From Bhargavaea sp. CC-171006 (GTDB lineage Bacteria; Bacillota; Bacilli; Bacillales_A; Planococcaceae), in assembly GCF_009761675.1 (NCBI RefSeq), contig NZ_QUZH01000015.1, positions 62,001 to 126,000 of the forward strand: 64,000 nucleotides of DNA, read 5' to 3'. How positions within the stretch are numbered: position 1 is the stretch's first letter; every line of letters begins with the position of its first letter. Positions 48,612-57,584 of this stretch are shown one piece after another. The notes under the pieces were generated by a model. It was not told where the DNA came from and did no database searches. It worked only from the letters and a program-made list of their open reading frames with translations. The translations under genes were made by a program, and so were the position numbers.

Positions 48612-48646
48612 GAAAAAACGAAAGCCCGCAGGGGCTTCCGTTTTAC
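48612..48646 (-). terminator. Terminator after the GNAT gene
   Basis: On the minus strand, AAACGGAAGCCCC pairs with GGGCTTTCGTTT followed by T residues, just beyond the acetyltransferase stop. Confidence 0.75.
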
Positions 48647-48648
48647 GA

Positions 48649-49152
48649 TCACCATCTCAGGATCATCAGGTCTTCGTCATAATACTTCCCGCAGACTTTC
48701 AGGGCACGGGGCTCGGTTCCATACACTTTGAACCCCAAGGACGTGTAGAGCTTCCTGGCAGGGCCGTTATCGGTGACGACTGCCAGATGGATCTGCTCGA
48801 GTCCATCGGTTTCCCTGGCCCGCCTGATCAATTCTTCCAGCAGTGACTTAGCCATGCCCCTGCCCCTCGCTTCCGGCGCCACATACATGGCATAGAGATT
48901 TCCCCTGTGCCGCATCTTGGGGGACTCTTCGCGCTTGAACGTCACGATGCCGGCCAATGATCCGCCGTCCTGAAATGCCCCCAGGACAAACTGATCTTCA
49001 TCCGGCTTTAATCGGCTTGCCACAAAATCAAGCGGAAAAGCAGCTTCCCGCTCGAACGTTGAACCAAAGGCTTCCGGATTGTTTTTCAAAGCGCCTAATC
49101 GGACTTGCTGGTACGAATGGGCGTCGGACTCGTTTAACAGTCGGATCTCCAT
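48649..49152 (-). CDS. GNAT-family N-acetyltransferase
   Basis: 167 residues. MEIRLLNESDAHSYQQVRL start, the acetyl-CoA-binding block NLYAMYVAPEARGRGMAKSL, and IHLAVVTDNGPARKLYTSLG with FKVYGTEPRALKVCGKYYDE are typical. AAGGAGA precedes the ATG. Substrate (small molecule or protein amine) unknown. Confidence 0.9.
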   Translation of the reverse strand: MEIRLLNESDAHSYQQVRLGALKNNPEAFGSTFEREAAFPLDFVASRLKPDEDQFVLGAFQDGGSLAGIVTFKREESPKMRHRGNLYAMYVAPEARGRGMAKSLLEELIRRARETDGLEQIHLAVVTDNGPARKLYTSLGFKVYGTEPRALKVCGKYYDEDLMILRW

Positions 49153-49203
49153 CAGGGATTCTCCTTCACTGGTTGTCTGGTGTGTATATTCATTATGTCA
49201 TTC

Positions 49204-49614
49204 TTATTTAATTCCGTACTTGGCCTTCCACGTTTCGCGCTGTTCTCCTGGATCGACTTCGCTTAAATCTTCATAGCCGTAGTCCATCTTGAACCGGCCA
49301 TTTTTCTCCAGGATAAACGTGAAGCTTGTCCACTGTTCCTGCCTGTCTTCTCTGAAGACGCGCTGAAGGGAAAGCCCTGTTTCGCCAAGCTCATACTCCT
49401 TCATCTCGAAGTCATCTGGGTCCATATCAAATATCTCCGGAATATCGTGGCTGAGCACTGGACCTGTGCCCTCTGCAGGATAATAAAAGAAATAGGCGGT
49501 CGATGAATTATCCCAATCTTCCACGTAAAGAAAGACCTTTTCCCATTGCTCAGGGATCAGGTCATTCAACTGATTGGCGAGTGCTTGATAGATCTCTTCC
49601 GCTTCCCGAGCCAA
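49204..49614 (-). CDS. YezG-family immunity/antitoxin protein, copy 1
   Basis: About 136 residues. The pattern EIYQALANQLNDLIPEQWEK, STAYFFYYPAEGTGP and the end MDYGYEDLSEVDPGEQRETW is that of the YezG/DUF600 family, immunity proteins usually encoded after polymorphic LXG toxins. No toxin gene lies nearby. Start is taken as TTG 49614, 8 bases after AGGGAG; a GTG at 49623 touches that site. A paralogue follows at 49719. Confidence 0.82.
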   Translation of the reverse strand: MAREAEEIYQALANQLNDLIPEQWEKVFLYVEDWDNSSTAYFFYYPAEGTGPVLSHDIPEIFDMDPDDFEMKEYELGETGLSLQRVFREDRQEQWTSFTFILEKNGRFKMDYGYEDLSEVDPGEQRETWKAKYGIK

Positions 49615-49665
49615 ATTCTTCACTCCCTGTTACTCGCTGAAAACATGCTTTGCTTCCCGGTGAAC

Positions 49666-49722
49666 CTATTTTTCAATCAGATCAAGCTCAGACAAGTCCT
49701 CATAACCATAATCAACCCTCAT
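49666..49722 (-). pseudogene. C-terminal fragment of a third YezG-family copy
   Basis: A minus-strand stretch encodes MRVDYGYEDLSELDLIEK then a stop. DYGYEDLSE is the conserved C-terminal motif of the two flanking YezG genes. It overlaps the end of the copy at 49719, whose own C-terminus (GIEART) runs into it. This looks like the scar of a recombination or deletion within a tandem immunity-gene array. Confidence 0.7.
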
Positions 49723-50132
49723 GTTCTCGCCTCAATCCCGTACTTGGCCTTCCACGCTTTGCGCTGCTCCCCGGGGTCTGCTTCAGTCAAATCTTCATAG
49801 CCATAGTCGATATGGAATGTTCCATCACGGTTGAGAATGAAAGTGAGGTTCGTCCAAGGCTCTTGTCCATTCGACTCGAACGCTTTCTGTAGGGACAAGA
49901 CCGTACGTCTAATCTTGCGTTCCTGCTGATGGAATTCCATCTTATCAATTGCAAAGCGCTCTGGAATGGAATAACTCAATATTGGTTTTTCATTGTTTTC
50001 AGGGTAATAGTAAAAATAGGCTGTGGAGTATCCTTCCCATCCTTCTACATAGAGTTTTACGTTTTTCCACTCTTCCGGTATCGTCTCATCAATCAATTCT
50101 GCGATTTCTTGGTAGATTTCTTCCATATTCAT
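49719..50132 (-). CDS. YezG-family immunity/antitoxin protein, copy 2
   Basis: About 137 residues, clearly paralogous to copy 1: EEIYQEIAELIDETIPEEWK, YSTAYFYYYPENNEKPILSY, HIDYGYEDLTEADPGEQRKA. ATG 50132 lies 7 bases after GGGGA. Tandem orphan immunity genes typically protect against toxins of neighbouring cells. The extra C-terminal residues ART after GIE arise from fusion with the fragment downstream. Confidence 0.82.
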   Translation of the reverse strand: MNMEEIYQEIAELIDETIPEEWKNVKLYVEGWEGYSTAYFYYYPENNEKPILSYSIPERFAIDKMEFHQQERKIRRTVLSLQKAFESNGQEPWTNLTFILNRDGTFHIDYGYEDLTEADPGEQRKAWKAKYGIEART

Positions 50133-50262
50133 CACTTATTCCCCATTTCGAGTCTTGACCGACTTGCTCCATACCTCTATTCTACCGGGATACGGCTGAG
50201 CAGGTTTCCGATTGGAAGAAAAGAGGAGGAAAGACCCGGACGGATTGGGCGGAAAGCATCAA

Positions 50263-50293
50263 AAAGCCGGAAGGGGGATGTCCTCTTCCGGCT
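50263..50293 (-). terminator. Terminator downstream of the small membrane protein gene and its array
   Basis: AAGCCGGAAG (50263-50272) pairs perfectly with CTTCCGGCTT (50284-50293); on the minus strand it runs into TTTTT. Transcription of the gene at 50393 would therefore pass through the adjacent array before stopping. Confidence 0.75.
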
Positions 50294-50308
50294 TCTGTTA
50301 TATGGGTT

Positions 50309-50392
50309 ATTACCTGTTGGGTTCGAATGATTACCCTGAATGCCTGAGTCTTAACCGTGGCTATACGAGCGATTACCAGTCGAATAAAACGC
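50309..50392. repeat. Degenerate tandem array, 4 units of exactly 21 bp
   Basis: The word ATTACC (once TTAACC) recurs at 50309, 50330, 50351 and 50372, exactly every 21 bases; the second half of each unit is variable but carries CGA/GAG near its end. It lies between a terminator and the stop codon of the small membrane protein gene. Confidence 0.6.
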
Positions 50393-50566
50393 TCATTGTT
50401 TCGGCCTGAACAGTACTCTTTTCAAAACACCTACCACCAGACCGACAAGCAGGATCATCAAAACCAGGTAGCCGTTCGGCAGTTCTCCGCTATAGGCACT
50501 ATAAACTACTGCTGAGACGATAATGACCAACAGCAATAAAAACCAGTCAAGCTTATCCAATCTCAT
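50393..50566 (-). CDS. Small two-helix membrane protein
   Basis: 57 residues (ATG 50566; a second ATG at 50569). MRLDKLDWFLLLLVIIVSAV is the first helix region, LPNGYLVLMILLVGLVVGVL the second, with a basic tail KRVLFRPKQ. AAAGG lies about 9 bases before the start. No family recognised. Transcribed in the same direction as, and just after, the aldehyde dehydrogenase gene's far end. Confidence 0.6.
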   Translation of the reverse strand: MRLDKLDWFLLLLVIIVSAVVYSAYSGELPNGYLVLMILLVGLVVGVLKRVLFRPKQ

Positions 50567-50594
50567 CATTTCTCACTGCCTTTAACGAGATCAC

Positions 50595-52022
50595 TCAGAT
50601 TGTCGTCTTCACCGTAATGAACTTCAGCTCGGTCATACCGTCGATGGCGTATTTGACGCCTTCGCGGCCGTAGCCGCTCATCTTGACGCCGCCGTATGGC
50701 ATGTTGTCGACTCGGAATGTTGGGATGTCGTTGATGATGACAGCGCCGGCTTCGATTTCGTCTGCGGCTTTCATCGCGGATTCGATGTCGCGCGTGTAGA
50801 TACCCGCGTTCAGGCCGTACTCAGAGTCGTTGACGAGGTCGATCGCCTCATCGAGGTCCGAGTACTTCATGATCGTGACGATCGGGGCGAACACTTCCTT
50901 GCAGACGACGTTCATATCCGGCGTAACGTCGGTCATGACGGTCGGAGCGATGCCGTTCTGGACGCGCTCGCCGCCTGTGCGGACGGTCGCACCGACTTTT
51001 TTCGCTTCCTCGATCCATTCCATGGCGCGGTCCGCCTCGCCCGGATGGATCATCGAGCCGACATCGGTCGATTCATCTGCCGGGTCGCCGATCTGGAGTT
51101 TCTCCGTTTCTGCGACGAACTGTTCCACGAATTCATCGTAGATGTCGTCATGCACATACACGCGCTGGAGCGAGATGCACACCTGCCCGGCAAAGCCGAA
51201 TGCGCCGGTGACGGCACGCGGCATGATCTTCTCGAGCGGCACGTCCGGCTCGACAATCAGTGCGGAGTTCGAGCCGAGCTCGAGCGTCAGCTTTTTCAGG
51301 CCGACCTTCGACTTGATGTCGAGCCCGACCGGCACGCTCCCGGTGAACGTCACTTTCTTCACGAGGTCATTCGTGATGAGCGGGTCGCTCAGCTCGCTGC
51401 CGCTTCCCGTCACGATCTGGAGGGCGCCGTCCGGCAGGCCCGCTTCCTTGAAGATCTCGGCGAGTGCCAGAGAAGATAGCGGCGTCTGTGTAGCCGGCTT
51501 CAGGACGACCGTGTTTCCGACAGCGAATGCCGGTCCGAGTTTGTGAGCGACCAGGTTCGACGGGAAGTTGAACGGCGTGATCGCCGCGACAACGCCGAGC
51601 GCCTCCCGCTTTGTCCAGCCGATGCGGTCCGTGACGCCTGGCGCCGCGTCCATCGGCACCGTCTCGCCGGATAGCGACTTGGCAGCTTCCGCCGAGAATT
51701 GGTATGTCGCGATCGTCCGGTCGATTTCGCCGCGCGCCGTCTTGATCGGCTTGCCCGCTTCCTGCACCAGCAGCTGCGCCAGCTCCTCCTTCCTCGCCTC
51801 GATCAGGTCAACCGCCCGGTAAAGCAGTTCGGCCCGCTCGTATGCCGGCCATTTCCTGAACTCGAGAAACGCCTCATGGGCGCCTTCAATTGCCTGTTTC
51901 ACATCTTCTTCATCCGCTTTTGCAACCGTTGCAATCGCTTCCTGGGAATACGGCGACTTGAGCTCGTACGTGCGCGCCGCGTCCTTCCATTCCCCGTTAA
52001 TCCATAGTTTCCAGTTTTCCAT
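50595..52022 (-). CDS. NAD(P)-dependent aldehyde dehydrogenase
   Basis: 475 residues from ATG 52022 with GGGAGGTG 7 bases before. Catalytic features: Asn152 in AAITPFNFPSN, Glu248 in LTLELGSNS and the nucleophile Cys282 in FGFAGQVCISLQRVYV; nucleotide-binding VTFTGSVPVG. The ELGSN and GQVCIS variants are those of lactaldehyde/sulfolactaldehyde or GapN-like dehydrogenases, not of betaine aldehyde dehydrogenase. No pathway genes adjoin it. Confidence 0.9.
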   Translation of the reverse strand: MENWKLWINGEWKDAARTYELKSPYSQEAIATVAKADEEDVKQAIEGAHEAFLEFRKWPAYERAELLYRAVDLIEARKEELAQLLVQEAGKPIKTARGEIDRTIATYQFSAEAAKSLSGETVPMDAAPGVTDRIGWTKREALGVVAAITPFNFPSNLVAHKLGPAFAVGNTVVLKPATQTPLSSLALAEIFKEAGLPDGALQIVTGSGSELSDPLITNDLVKKVTFTGSVPVGLDIKSKVGLKKLTLELGSNSALIVEPDVPLEKIMPRAVTGAFGFAGQVCISLQRVYVHDDIYDEFVEQFVAETEKLQIGDPADESTDVGSMIHPGEADRAMEWIEEAKKVGATVRTGGERVQNGIAPTVMTDVTPDMNVVCKEVFAPIVTIMKYSDLDEAIDLVNDSEYGLNAGIYTRDIESAMKAADEIEAGAVIINDIPTFRVDNMPYGGVKMSGYGREGVKYAIDGMTELKFITVKTTI

Positions 52023-52113
52023 TTCCCAGCACCTCCCTGAATTCATTCTATACCCGTTCCGCGGGGCATCCAAATAAGGTACTCTGAATAAAACGAATAT
52101 GGGGGAATGAACG

Positions 52114-52959
52114 ATGAACGAACTGGATGTCGTGCTCCGGACAGGAGAATTCATTTCAAAAGAGACGATCAAAGAGCATTTGGCCGATGCGGGAATCAGA
52201 AAAGGTGACCGGATCATCGTCCACACTTCGTTAAAAAAAGTCGGCTGGGTATCCGGCGGCGAGCAGGCATTTGTCGAGGCACTGCTTAAAACCGTAACGG
52301 CAGACGGGACGGTCGTCATGCCTTCGCAGTCCTCGGACAACTCAGACCCGAGGCACTGGATGATGCCTCCGGTCCCGGAAGAATGGCATGAGCCGATCCG
52401 GCTTACGCTGCCGGCCTATGACCCCCGCCTGACGCACCTGCGCGGAATGGGCAAGGTCCCTGAATGCCTCCACCGCCATCCCGAGACAATCCGAAGCCCG
52501 CATCCGGCTCATTCGTTCATCGCCTGGGGACGCGATGCGGCAGAGTGGATGAAGGATCACCCTTTGGAGGACTCCTTCGGGGAGGGTTCCCCGCTCGGGA
52601 AGATGTACGGCTCTCGTATGAAGATCCTGCTCGTCGGGACCGGCTACGACTCCTGCACAGCCCTGCATCTGTCCGAATACCGGGCACCCGGCCTTGAGAC
52701 CTACCGGGACGGCGCGGCCCTGCTGGTGGGCGGCGAGAGGAAATGGGTCGAATACGACATGGCGGATCTGGAATCCGACGACTTCCCGCCGCTCGGCATG
52801 GCATTCGAGCGAGAACGTCCGGAAGCGGTGACCCGCTGCAAGATCGGTCAGGCCGACACTCGGGTAATTGATATGGACCTGCTCGTAGATTTCGGAACGG
52901 AATGGATCACGAAGTGGCGGGAAAAGAAAAAAGTCGTTCAGACGGAGAAGACCGAATGA
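52114..52959 (+). CDS. AAC(3)-family (YokD-like) N-acetyltransferase
   Basis: 281 residues. GDRIIVHTSLKKVGWVSGGE and VTADGTVVMPSQSSDNSDPR, followed by RLTHLRGMGKVPECLHRHPE and HPAHSFIAWG, match the aminoglycoside 3-N-acetyltransferase fold. Chromosomal members of Bacillales (YokD type) often have unknown natural substrates, so resistance should not be assumed. SD-like GGGGG before ATG 52114. Confidence 0.88.
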   Translation: MNELDVVLRTGEFISKETIKEHLADAGIRKGDRIIVHTSLKKVGWVSGGEQAFVEALLKTVTADGTVVMPSQSSDNSDPRHWMMPPVPEEWHEPIRLTLPAYDPRLTHLRGMGKVPECLHRHPETIRSPHPAHSFIAWGRDAAEWMKDHPLEDSFGEGSPLGKMYGSRMKILLVGTGYDSCTALHLSEYRAPGLETYRDGAALLVGGERKWVEYDMADLESDDFPPLGMAFERERPEAVTRCKIGQADTRVIDMDLLVDFGTEWITKWREKKKVVQTEKTE

Positions 52960-53027
52960 TTCTGCATCGTTTTGGAGTGCCAACAGTAGGGTAAACTTAG
53001 GGAAATCGAATGAAGTGGGGGATGGAT

Positions 53028-53276
53028 ATGGCGAAAAAGGAACCGTTCATGGAAGAGACGTACGAGGACCGGAAGCTCCGCGAAGAGCTGGGGCGGCAGA
53101 CCAACGCGGGATTTGCCCGGCTGGAGAACATGGAGATGGAGGCCGGCGCCATCGACCTTCCGACAGACGAAACCGCACTCGAACCTTTATCCGAAGAGGA
53201 AATCAAGCGCCGTGTCGGCTCCGGCAATTTCGAAGCGGCAAAGGATGACAAACAGACAGGATCCATCAACAGCTGA
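53028..53276 (+). CDS. Hypothetical small acidic protein
   Basis: 82 residues from ATG 53028 (GTGGGGG upstream; ATGs at 53010 and 53022 are less well placed). MAKKEPFMEETYEDRKLREE is highly charged, then LPTDETALEPLSEEEIKRRV and a polar tail. No membrane segment or cysteine. Followed by a good terminator. No family recognised. Confidence 0.6.
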   Translation: MAKKEPFMEETYEDRKLREELGRQTNAGFARLENMEMEAGAIDLPTDETALEPLSEEEIKRRVGSGNFEAAKDDKQTGSINS

Positions 53277-53282
53277 CGTATG

Positions 53283-53304
53283 GCCGCATCGCTGCGGCTT
53301 TTTT
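53283..53304 (+). terminator. Terminator after the small acidic protein gene
   Basis: GCCGCA-TCGC-TGCGGC followed by six T residues. Confidence 0.88.
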
Positions 53305-53329
53305 ATATGGGGCGCAGACGTACCGGGGC

Positions 53330-53434
53330 GAAACATTGACATATTTTATTGAGACGTTGCGTTCTTTCATTGAGATGTTGACATATCGAAGTGAGACGTT
53401 GCGTTATTTCATCGAGACGTTGACATAAGCGCTT
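53330..53434. repeat. Degenerate tandem array, 5 units of exactly 21 bp
   Basis: GAGACGTTG-like words start at 53330 (GAAACATTG), 53351, 53372, 53393 and 53414. Second halves alternate: GACATAT-type after units 1, 3 and 5, GCGTTNTTTCAT-type after units 2 and 4, giving a 42-bp super-period. It lies between two facing terminators, so it is not expected to be part of either mRNA. Confidence 0.75.
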
Positions 53435-53440
53435 ATCAAA

Positions 53441-53489
53441 CAGGGCTGACACCCGATGCGGATCATTTCCGCTCCGTGTGTCAGCCCTG
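53441..53489 (-). terminator. Terminator of the moa/mob operon
   Basis: CAGGGCTGACAC (53441-53452) pairs perfectly with GTGTCAGCCCTG (53478-53489); on the minus strand it is followed by TTT. It lies 12 bases after the moaA stop. Confidence 0.85.
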
Positions 53490-53501
53490 TTTCCCAATTA
53501 T

Positions 53502-54518
53502 TCATCCGCCAATATACGACATGCCGATTTTCTTCCGGTTGCGCGCGGTTTGTTCGGTGCGTTCGTCGGAATAGCGGTCAGCCCGATTTTCCCAGACGCC
53601 CGCGATGGCGGCCATGAGTTCTTCATCGGTAGCTCCGTCCCGGATCAGGCCGCGCAGGTCGAATCCGCCTTCCGCGAACAGGCAGGTGATCAGCTTGCCG
53701 TCGGATGACAGGCGTGCGCGGGTGCATGTCGAGCAGAACGATTCCGACACCGAGGTGATAAAGCCGATCTCCGCGCCGTTGTCCTTGTGGCGGTATCGCT
53801 TGGCGACTTCTCCGTAGTAGTCCTGCCCGACCGGCTCGAGGTCGTACACATCGCTGAGCCTGTCGAAGATCTCCTTCTTCGTCACCACGTCCCTGAAGCT
53901 CCAGCCGTTGTCGTTGCCGACGTCCATGAATTCAATAAACCGGAGCGTGATGCCGCGCTCTTTGAAATAAGCGGTCATCGGCAGAATCTCGGAATCGTTG
54001 ACGCCTTTTTTCACGACCATATTCACCTTGATCTCGAAACCGACGTCCTTGGCGTAGTCGATCTGCTTCAGGATACGCGATGGGTCGACGCCCCGACCGT
54101 TCAGTTCACCGGAGATGACCGGGTCCAGGGCATCGAGGCTGATGTTCAGCCGGCGCAGGCCCGCATCATAAAGCGGCTGGGCATGCGCGCCGAGGAGCAG
54201 CCCGTTCGTCGTGAGGCCGATGTCTTCGATACTGCCGACGGAGAGGATCCGCTCCACCAGTTCCGGAAGCCCCCGGCGCATCAGCGGCTCGCCTCCGGTC
54301 AGGCGGATTTTCTTGACGCCGGCGTCCGCGAACAGGCGGGTCAGCCGGTGGACTTCCTCGAAGGTGAGCAGCTCCGACTTCGGGAGGAAGGCATAGTCGT
54401 CCCCGAATACCTCTTTCGGCATGCAGTAGGAACATCTGAAGTTGCAACGGTCTGTGACGGAGATCCGAAGATCACGGATCGGCCGTCCGAACCGGTCAGT
54501 CAAAGGCTGTCGGGTCAT
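53502..54518 (-). CDS. moaA: GTP 3',8-cyclase MoaA
   Basis: 338 residues. Radical-SAM cluster CNFRCSYC (CxxxCxxC) near the N-terminus, the C-terminal cluster in [20 protein letters not shown] with TCLF, and the required C-terminal Gly-Gly (SYIGG). With MoaC it converts GTP to cyclic pyranopterin monophosphate, the first step of molybdenum cofactor synthesis. Last gene of the six-gene operon. Confidence 0.97.
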   Translation of the reverse strand: MTRQPLTDRFGRPIRDLRISVTDRCNFRCSYCMPKEVFGDDYAFLPKSELLTFEEVHRLTRLFADAGVKKIRLTGGEPLMRRGLPELVERILSVGSIEDIGLTTNGLLLGAHAQPLYDAGLRRLNISLDALDPVISGELNGRGVDPSRILKQIDYAKDVGFEIKVNMVVKKGVNDSEILPMTAYFKERGITLRFIEFMDVGNDNGWSFRDVVTKKEIFDRLSDVYDLEPVGQDYYGEVAKRYRHKDNGAEIGFITSVSESFCSTCTRARLSSDGKLITCLFAEGGFDLRGLIRDGATDEELMAAIAGVWENRADRYSDERTEQTARNRKKIGMSYIGG

Positions 54519-54534
54519 GTTCGCTTCCTCCTTC

Positions 54535-55095
54535 TCATTGCTCGTTCGGCGTGTTCACGTTCCGGAATACGGACAGGTCCGGATTCAGTTCCCGCGCGTC
54601 GATCCATTCTGTCTCCAAAGAAGCGAGAAACGGCATGACGCCCCGTTCGCCACGTGCAAGCGCTTCTCCGATGCGGCCGGCAAGCTCTCCGCTCCAGACA
54701 CTGAACAGCGGAATCGGTTGGTTTTTCGTGCGGACGGCGGTCACATCCGCATCCGGGTCAGCCAGCGTGATGAGCTTCCTCACTTCCATCGGGCCGATGC
54801 CGGGCATGTCGCATGGCATCACGGCGAACCCGTCCGCGGGCCTCAGTTTCATAGCAGAACAGATGCCGGCAAGCGGACCGGCATCGGCAAACTCCGGAAG
54901 GTCCGTAATGACGTCCGCATCGCCAAACCGCCCTGCGTGTTCCGGCCGGGCGGAGACGACGACTCCACTGCAGCCGCCTTCCAGGAGCGCTTTGTGCGCC
55001 CTCTCCCAGAACAGCCGGCCTTCGTAATCGGCAAAGGCCTTCGGCGATCCGTATCTCCTGGACTGTCCGCCCGCGAGGACAATTCCCGTCGTCAT
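54535..55095 (-). CDS. mobA: Molybdenum cofactor guanylyltransferase MobA
   Basis: 186 residues. [18 protein letters not shown] is the GTP-binding signature [20 protein letters not shown] holds the metal-binding Asp. Adds GMP to Mo-molybdopterin to give the bis-MGD form used by nitrate reductase. Shares one base with the moaD stop region. Confidence 0.93.
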   Translation of the reverse strand: MTTGIVLAGGQSRRYGSPKAFADYEGRLFWERAHKALLEGGCSGVVVSARPEHAGRFGDADVITDLPEFADAGPLAGICSAMKLRPADGFAVMPCDMPGIGPMEVRKLITLADPDADVTAVRTKNQPIPLFSVWSGELAGRIGEALARGERGVMPFLASLETEWIDARELNPDLSVFRNVNTPNEQ

Positions 55096-55328
55096 CAGCC
55101 GCCGCTCACCGGCGGGATAATTGCGGCGGTGTCGCCTTCAGCGAGGACGTCCCCTTCCAAGGCATACTCCTCATTCACCGCAACACGCGCCCCGCCTCCG
55201 CGGATGCCCGGATACTTTTCCTCCGCCCATTCCAGCAGCTCCCCGACCGTCCTGCCGGCAAGCGGGGCCTGCTCCTCGGGAACACCCGTCAGATCACGGA
55301 TGCCCGCGAAATACAGAAGATTGATCAT
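55095..55328 (-). CDS. moaD: Molybdopterin synthase small subunit MoaD
   Basis: 77 residues from ATG 55328, 8 bases after GGAGGTG. Ubiquitin-like fold (INLLYFAGIRDLTGVPEE, VNEEYALEGDVLAEGDTAAI) ending in the essential IPPVSGG Gly-Gly, which MoeB adenylates and which carries the sulfur as thiocarboxylate. Confidence 0.94.
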   Translation of the reverse strand: MINLLYFAGIRDLTGVPEEQAPLAGRTVGELLEWAEEKYPGIRGGGARVAVNEEYALEGDVLAEGDTAAIIPPVSGG

Positions 55329-55765
55329 GGATTTCGCACCTCCGGTTTTTTGTTCTGGTCGCCGATCCACTGCTCGCCTGTTTCCCAGATTTCCTTTTTC
55401 CAGATCGGCACATCCTGCTTGATGCGCTCGATGGCGTATTCATTGGCTTCATAAGCGGCTTTCCTGTGGGGCGAGGAAACGGCGATGACGACGGCGACTT
55501 CGCCCACGTCCAGTTCGCCGATCCGGTGGGCGATCGCGACGCAGGTCCCTTCCCACTTTTCTTCGATCTCTCCGCCGATCTGGGCCATCTTCTTTTCCGC
55601 CATCGGCACGTATGCCTCATAGCTCAGATAAAGCGTCCGGATGCCCTTTGTCCACTCGCGGACATGGCCGGTGAACGTGACGACGGCCCCTGCCTCGGGA
55701 CGGAGAACGTGGTCCGCGTAACGTTGCGGGTCGATCGGCTTGTCGGTGATTTCATAGATGGACAT
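55325..55765 (-). CDS. moaE: Molybdopterin synthase catalytic subunit MoaE
   Basis: 146 residues. GAVVTFTGHVREWTKGIRTL, LSYEAYVPMAEKKM, IAHRIGELDVGEVAVVIAVS and SPHRKAAYEANEYAIERIK are the family blocks, with the conserved Lys residues in PIWKKEIWETGEQWI. Coupled to moaD by ATGA overlap; together they insert sulfur into cPMP. Confidence 0.96.
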   Translation of the reverse strand: MSIYEITDKPIDPQRYADHVLRPEAGAVVTFTGHVREWTKGIRTLYLSYEAYVPMAEKKMAQIGGEIEEKWEGTCVAIAHRIGELDVGEVAVVIAVSSPHRKAAYEANEYAIERIKQDVPIWKKEIWETGEQWIGDQNKKPEVRNP

Positions 55766-56276
55766 GGCCTGTCCCCCCTTTTAGCCAGCGGCCGAACCAG
55801 CCGCGGATGGCTTCTGTGTCTTCCCTCATAACGACTTCCGGCGCACCAGGTGCGTCAGTGCCTGCAGTGACGGCGAGCCGGATATCCGGAAGATCTTTCA
55901 GTTGTTCCCAGTCCTCCGCGCTCCGCACGAGAACGATTTTCTCGAATGGCGCCTGCTTGAACCCCTCGACGAGGATGAGATCCGGCCGTGCAGCGGCCGC
56001 CAAACGAATCAATGGAAGAGGACCGGTCTCCGCTTCTCTCATATGAAGCTGGATCACCCCGTCTCCCGATACGGCGGAAGCCGCCGCCCCGTCCCGGAAG
56101 AATTTCATGCTGTCGGTGTCCGGGTCGGGCAGAGCGGGCGGACCTCCGTGGCCATGGTGCTTGACCGTGGCTGTCCGAAGCCCGAGGGAGGCAGCCTCTG
56201 CGATCAGTGTCCTGATCAGCGTCGTCTTTCCGCTGTTCTTGAACCCGGCGACCTGGAACACCCTCACAGTGTCCAT
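55752..56276 (-). CDS. mobB: Molybdopterin-guanine dinucleotide biosynthesis protein MobB
   Basis: 174 residues. P-loop GFKNSGKTTLIRTLI, TVKHHGHGGPPALPDPDTDS and PDLILVEGFKQAPFEKIVLV match the MobB GTPase, an adaptor thought to deliver GTP to MobA or link to MoeA. Overlaps moeA by 13 bases and moaE by 14. Confidence 0.94.
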   Translation of the reverse strand: MDTVRVFQVAGFKNSGKTTLIRTLIAEAASLGLRTATVKHHGHGGPPALPDPDTDSMKFFRDGAAASAVSGDGVIQLHMREAETGPLPLIRLAAAARPDLILVEGFKQAPFEKIVLVRSAEDWEQLKDLPDIRLAVTAGTDAPGAPEVVMREDTEAIRGWFGRWLKGGTGHVHL

Positions 56277-57511
56277 TGGGCGCTGCCTTCCTCGACGCCG
56301 AGCAGCAGGACATCGACTTCGTCACCTTTCCTGAAGCCACGCGTCCCGCCCGGCAAGACGATCATCGCGTTGCCGCGGGCGATCGAGGACACCGCGTTGG
56401 ACTTGTTGAATCCGGCTGGTGATGCTGTGTTGCCATCATAAACTGCTCGGACGAAACGGGTGAACGGGTTCGGCTTCGTGAAATCCTCGCCGAGCACCGC
56501 TTTTGTATGAGGCAAAAACAGCTTGTCCGCGCCCATCATCTTGAGGAGCGCCGGACGCGTGAACAGTTCGAAACCGGTAAAGCAGGACGAAGGGTTACCC
56601 GACAGGCCGAACAGCAGCTTGCCGCCGCCAGCGGCGACCGTCGTCACGCTGCCGGGGCGCATCGCGACTTTGTTGAACAGCACTTCGGCGCCAATTCGCT
56701 CATAGACGGCCGGCAGATAGTCGAAGTCGCCGACCGACACCCCGCCGGTCGTGATGAGCGCGTCCGTCTCGGAAAGCGCCCGCTCGACTGTCCCGACAAC
56801 GGCGTCCAGATCGTCCGCCTGTGCACCGTATGTCCGGCATTCGATGCCCATCCGGCGGAGCTGTGCCTCGATCATCGGGCCGTTGCTGTTGCGGATCTTT
56901 CCCGGCGCAAGCGGCTCGCCGACGCCGACCAGTTCGGTACCGGTGGCAAGGATCCCGACGACCGGCCGCCTGGGGACCTTGACGTGCGTGTAGCCGAATG
57001 TCGCGAGCACCGCGACCGTCCCTGCGTGGATGTAGCTTCCGGCCGGCACAACTTCCTCCCCTTGAGCCAGGTCCTCGCCCTTCAGCGAGACGTTCTCAAG
57101 CGGCTCGAACGGCTTGCGGATCGTGAAGGTGTCCCCGTCCTCCACTGTCTGTTCGAACATGACGATGGCATCCGCGCCGTCCGGAAGCGGTGCCCCCGTC
57201 ATGATGCGGGCGGCCTGTTTTTCGCCGAGGGTTTTATTCGAGACGCTTCCCGCCGGGATTTCATCGATGACGGTAAACCGGAGCCGGTTGCTTCCGGATG
57301 CGCCTGTGGTATCCCCCGAACGGACGGCGAATCCGTCATACGGCGACCGGTTAAACGGCGGCACCGGATGGGAGGCGGTTACCGGCTCGGCCAGGATCCT
57401 GCCCACGCTTTCTTCGAGCGGGACCGTCTCCGTCCCCGTCGGCGCGGCGTGTGCGAGCACCCGCTCCACCGCTTCCGCTACCGGTATCGGTTTCCGAATC
57501 TCCACCATCAT
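56264..57511 (-). CDS. moeA: Molybdopterin molybdotransferase MoeA
   Basis: 415 residues. [73 protein letters not shown] and [20 protein letters not shown] are the complete MoeA motif series. Inserts molybdate into adenylated molybdopterin. First gene of the minus-strand operon and divergent from moaC. A second ATG follows at once (57508). Confidence 0.96.
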   Translation of the reverse strand: MMVEIRKPIPVAEAVERVLAHAAPTGTETVPLEESVGRILAEPVTASHPVPPFNRSPYDGFAVRSGDTTGASGSNRLRFTVIDEIPAGSVSNKTLGEKQAARIMTGAPLPDGADAIVMFEQTVEDGDTFTIRKPFEPLENVSLKGEDLAQGEEVVPAGSYIHAGTVAVLATFGYTHVKVPRRPVVGILATGTELVGVGEPLAPGKIRNSNGPMIEAQLRRMGIECRTYGAQADDLDAVVGTVERALSETDALITTGGVSVGDFDYLPAVYERIGAEVLFNKVAMRPGSVTTVAAGGGKLLFGLSGNPSSCFTGFELFTRPALLKMMGADKLFLPHTKAVLGEDFTKPNPFTRFVRAVYDGNTASPAGFNKSNAVSSIARGNAMIVLPGGTRGFRKGDEVDVLLLGVEEGSAQWTL

Positions 57512-57584
57512 GACCGCCTCCTGTTTGCATCTGCTATACTCGGATTATCCTGATTTTAACACAGCCCCCGGAAGGAGGATTCCC

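Noticed and set aside
52114-52959. Calling the AAC(3)-type gene an aminoglycoside resistance gene
   Set aside because: Chromosomal YokD-like members often do not confer resistance, and nothing in the context supports it.
53303-53497. Minus-strand frame with a seven-residue repeat (QRLNEIT-like)
   Set aside because: It is the translation of the 21-bp array, starts without a ribosome site and crosses the moaA terminator. The DNA periodicity is the more economical explanation.
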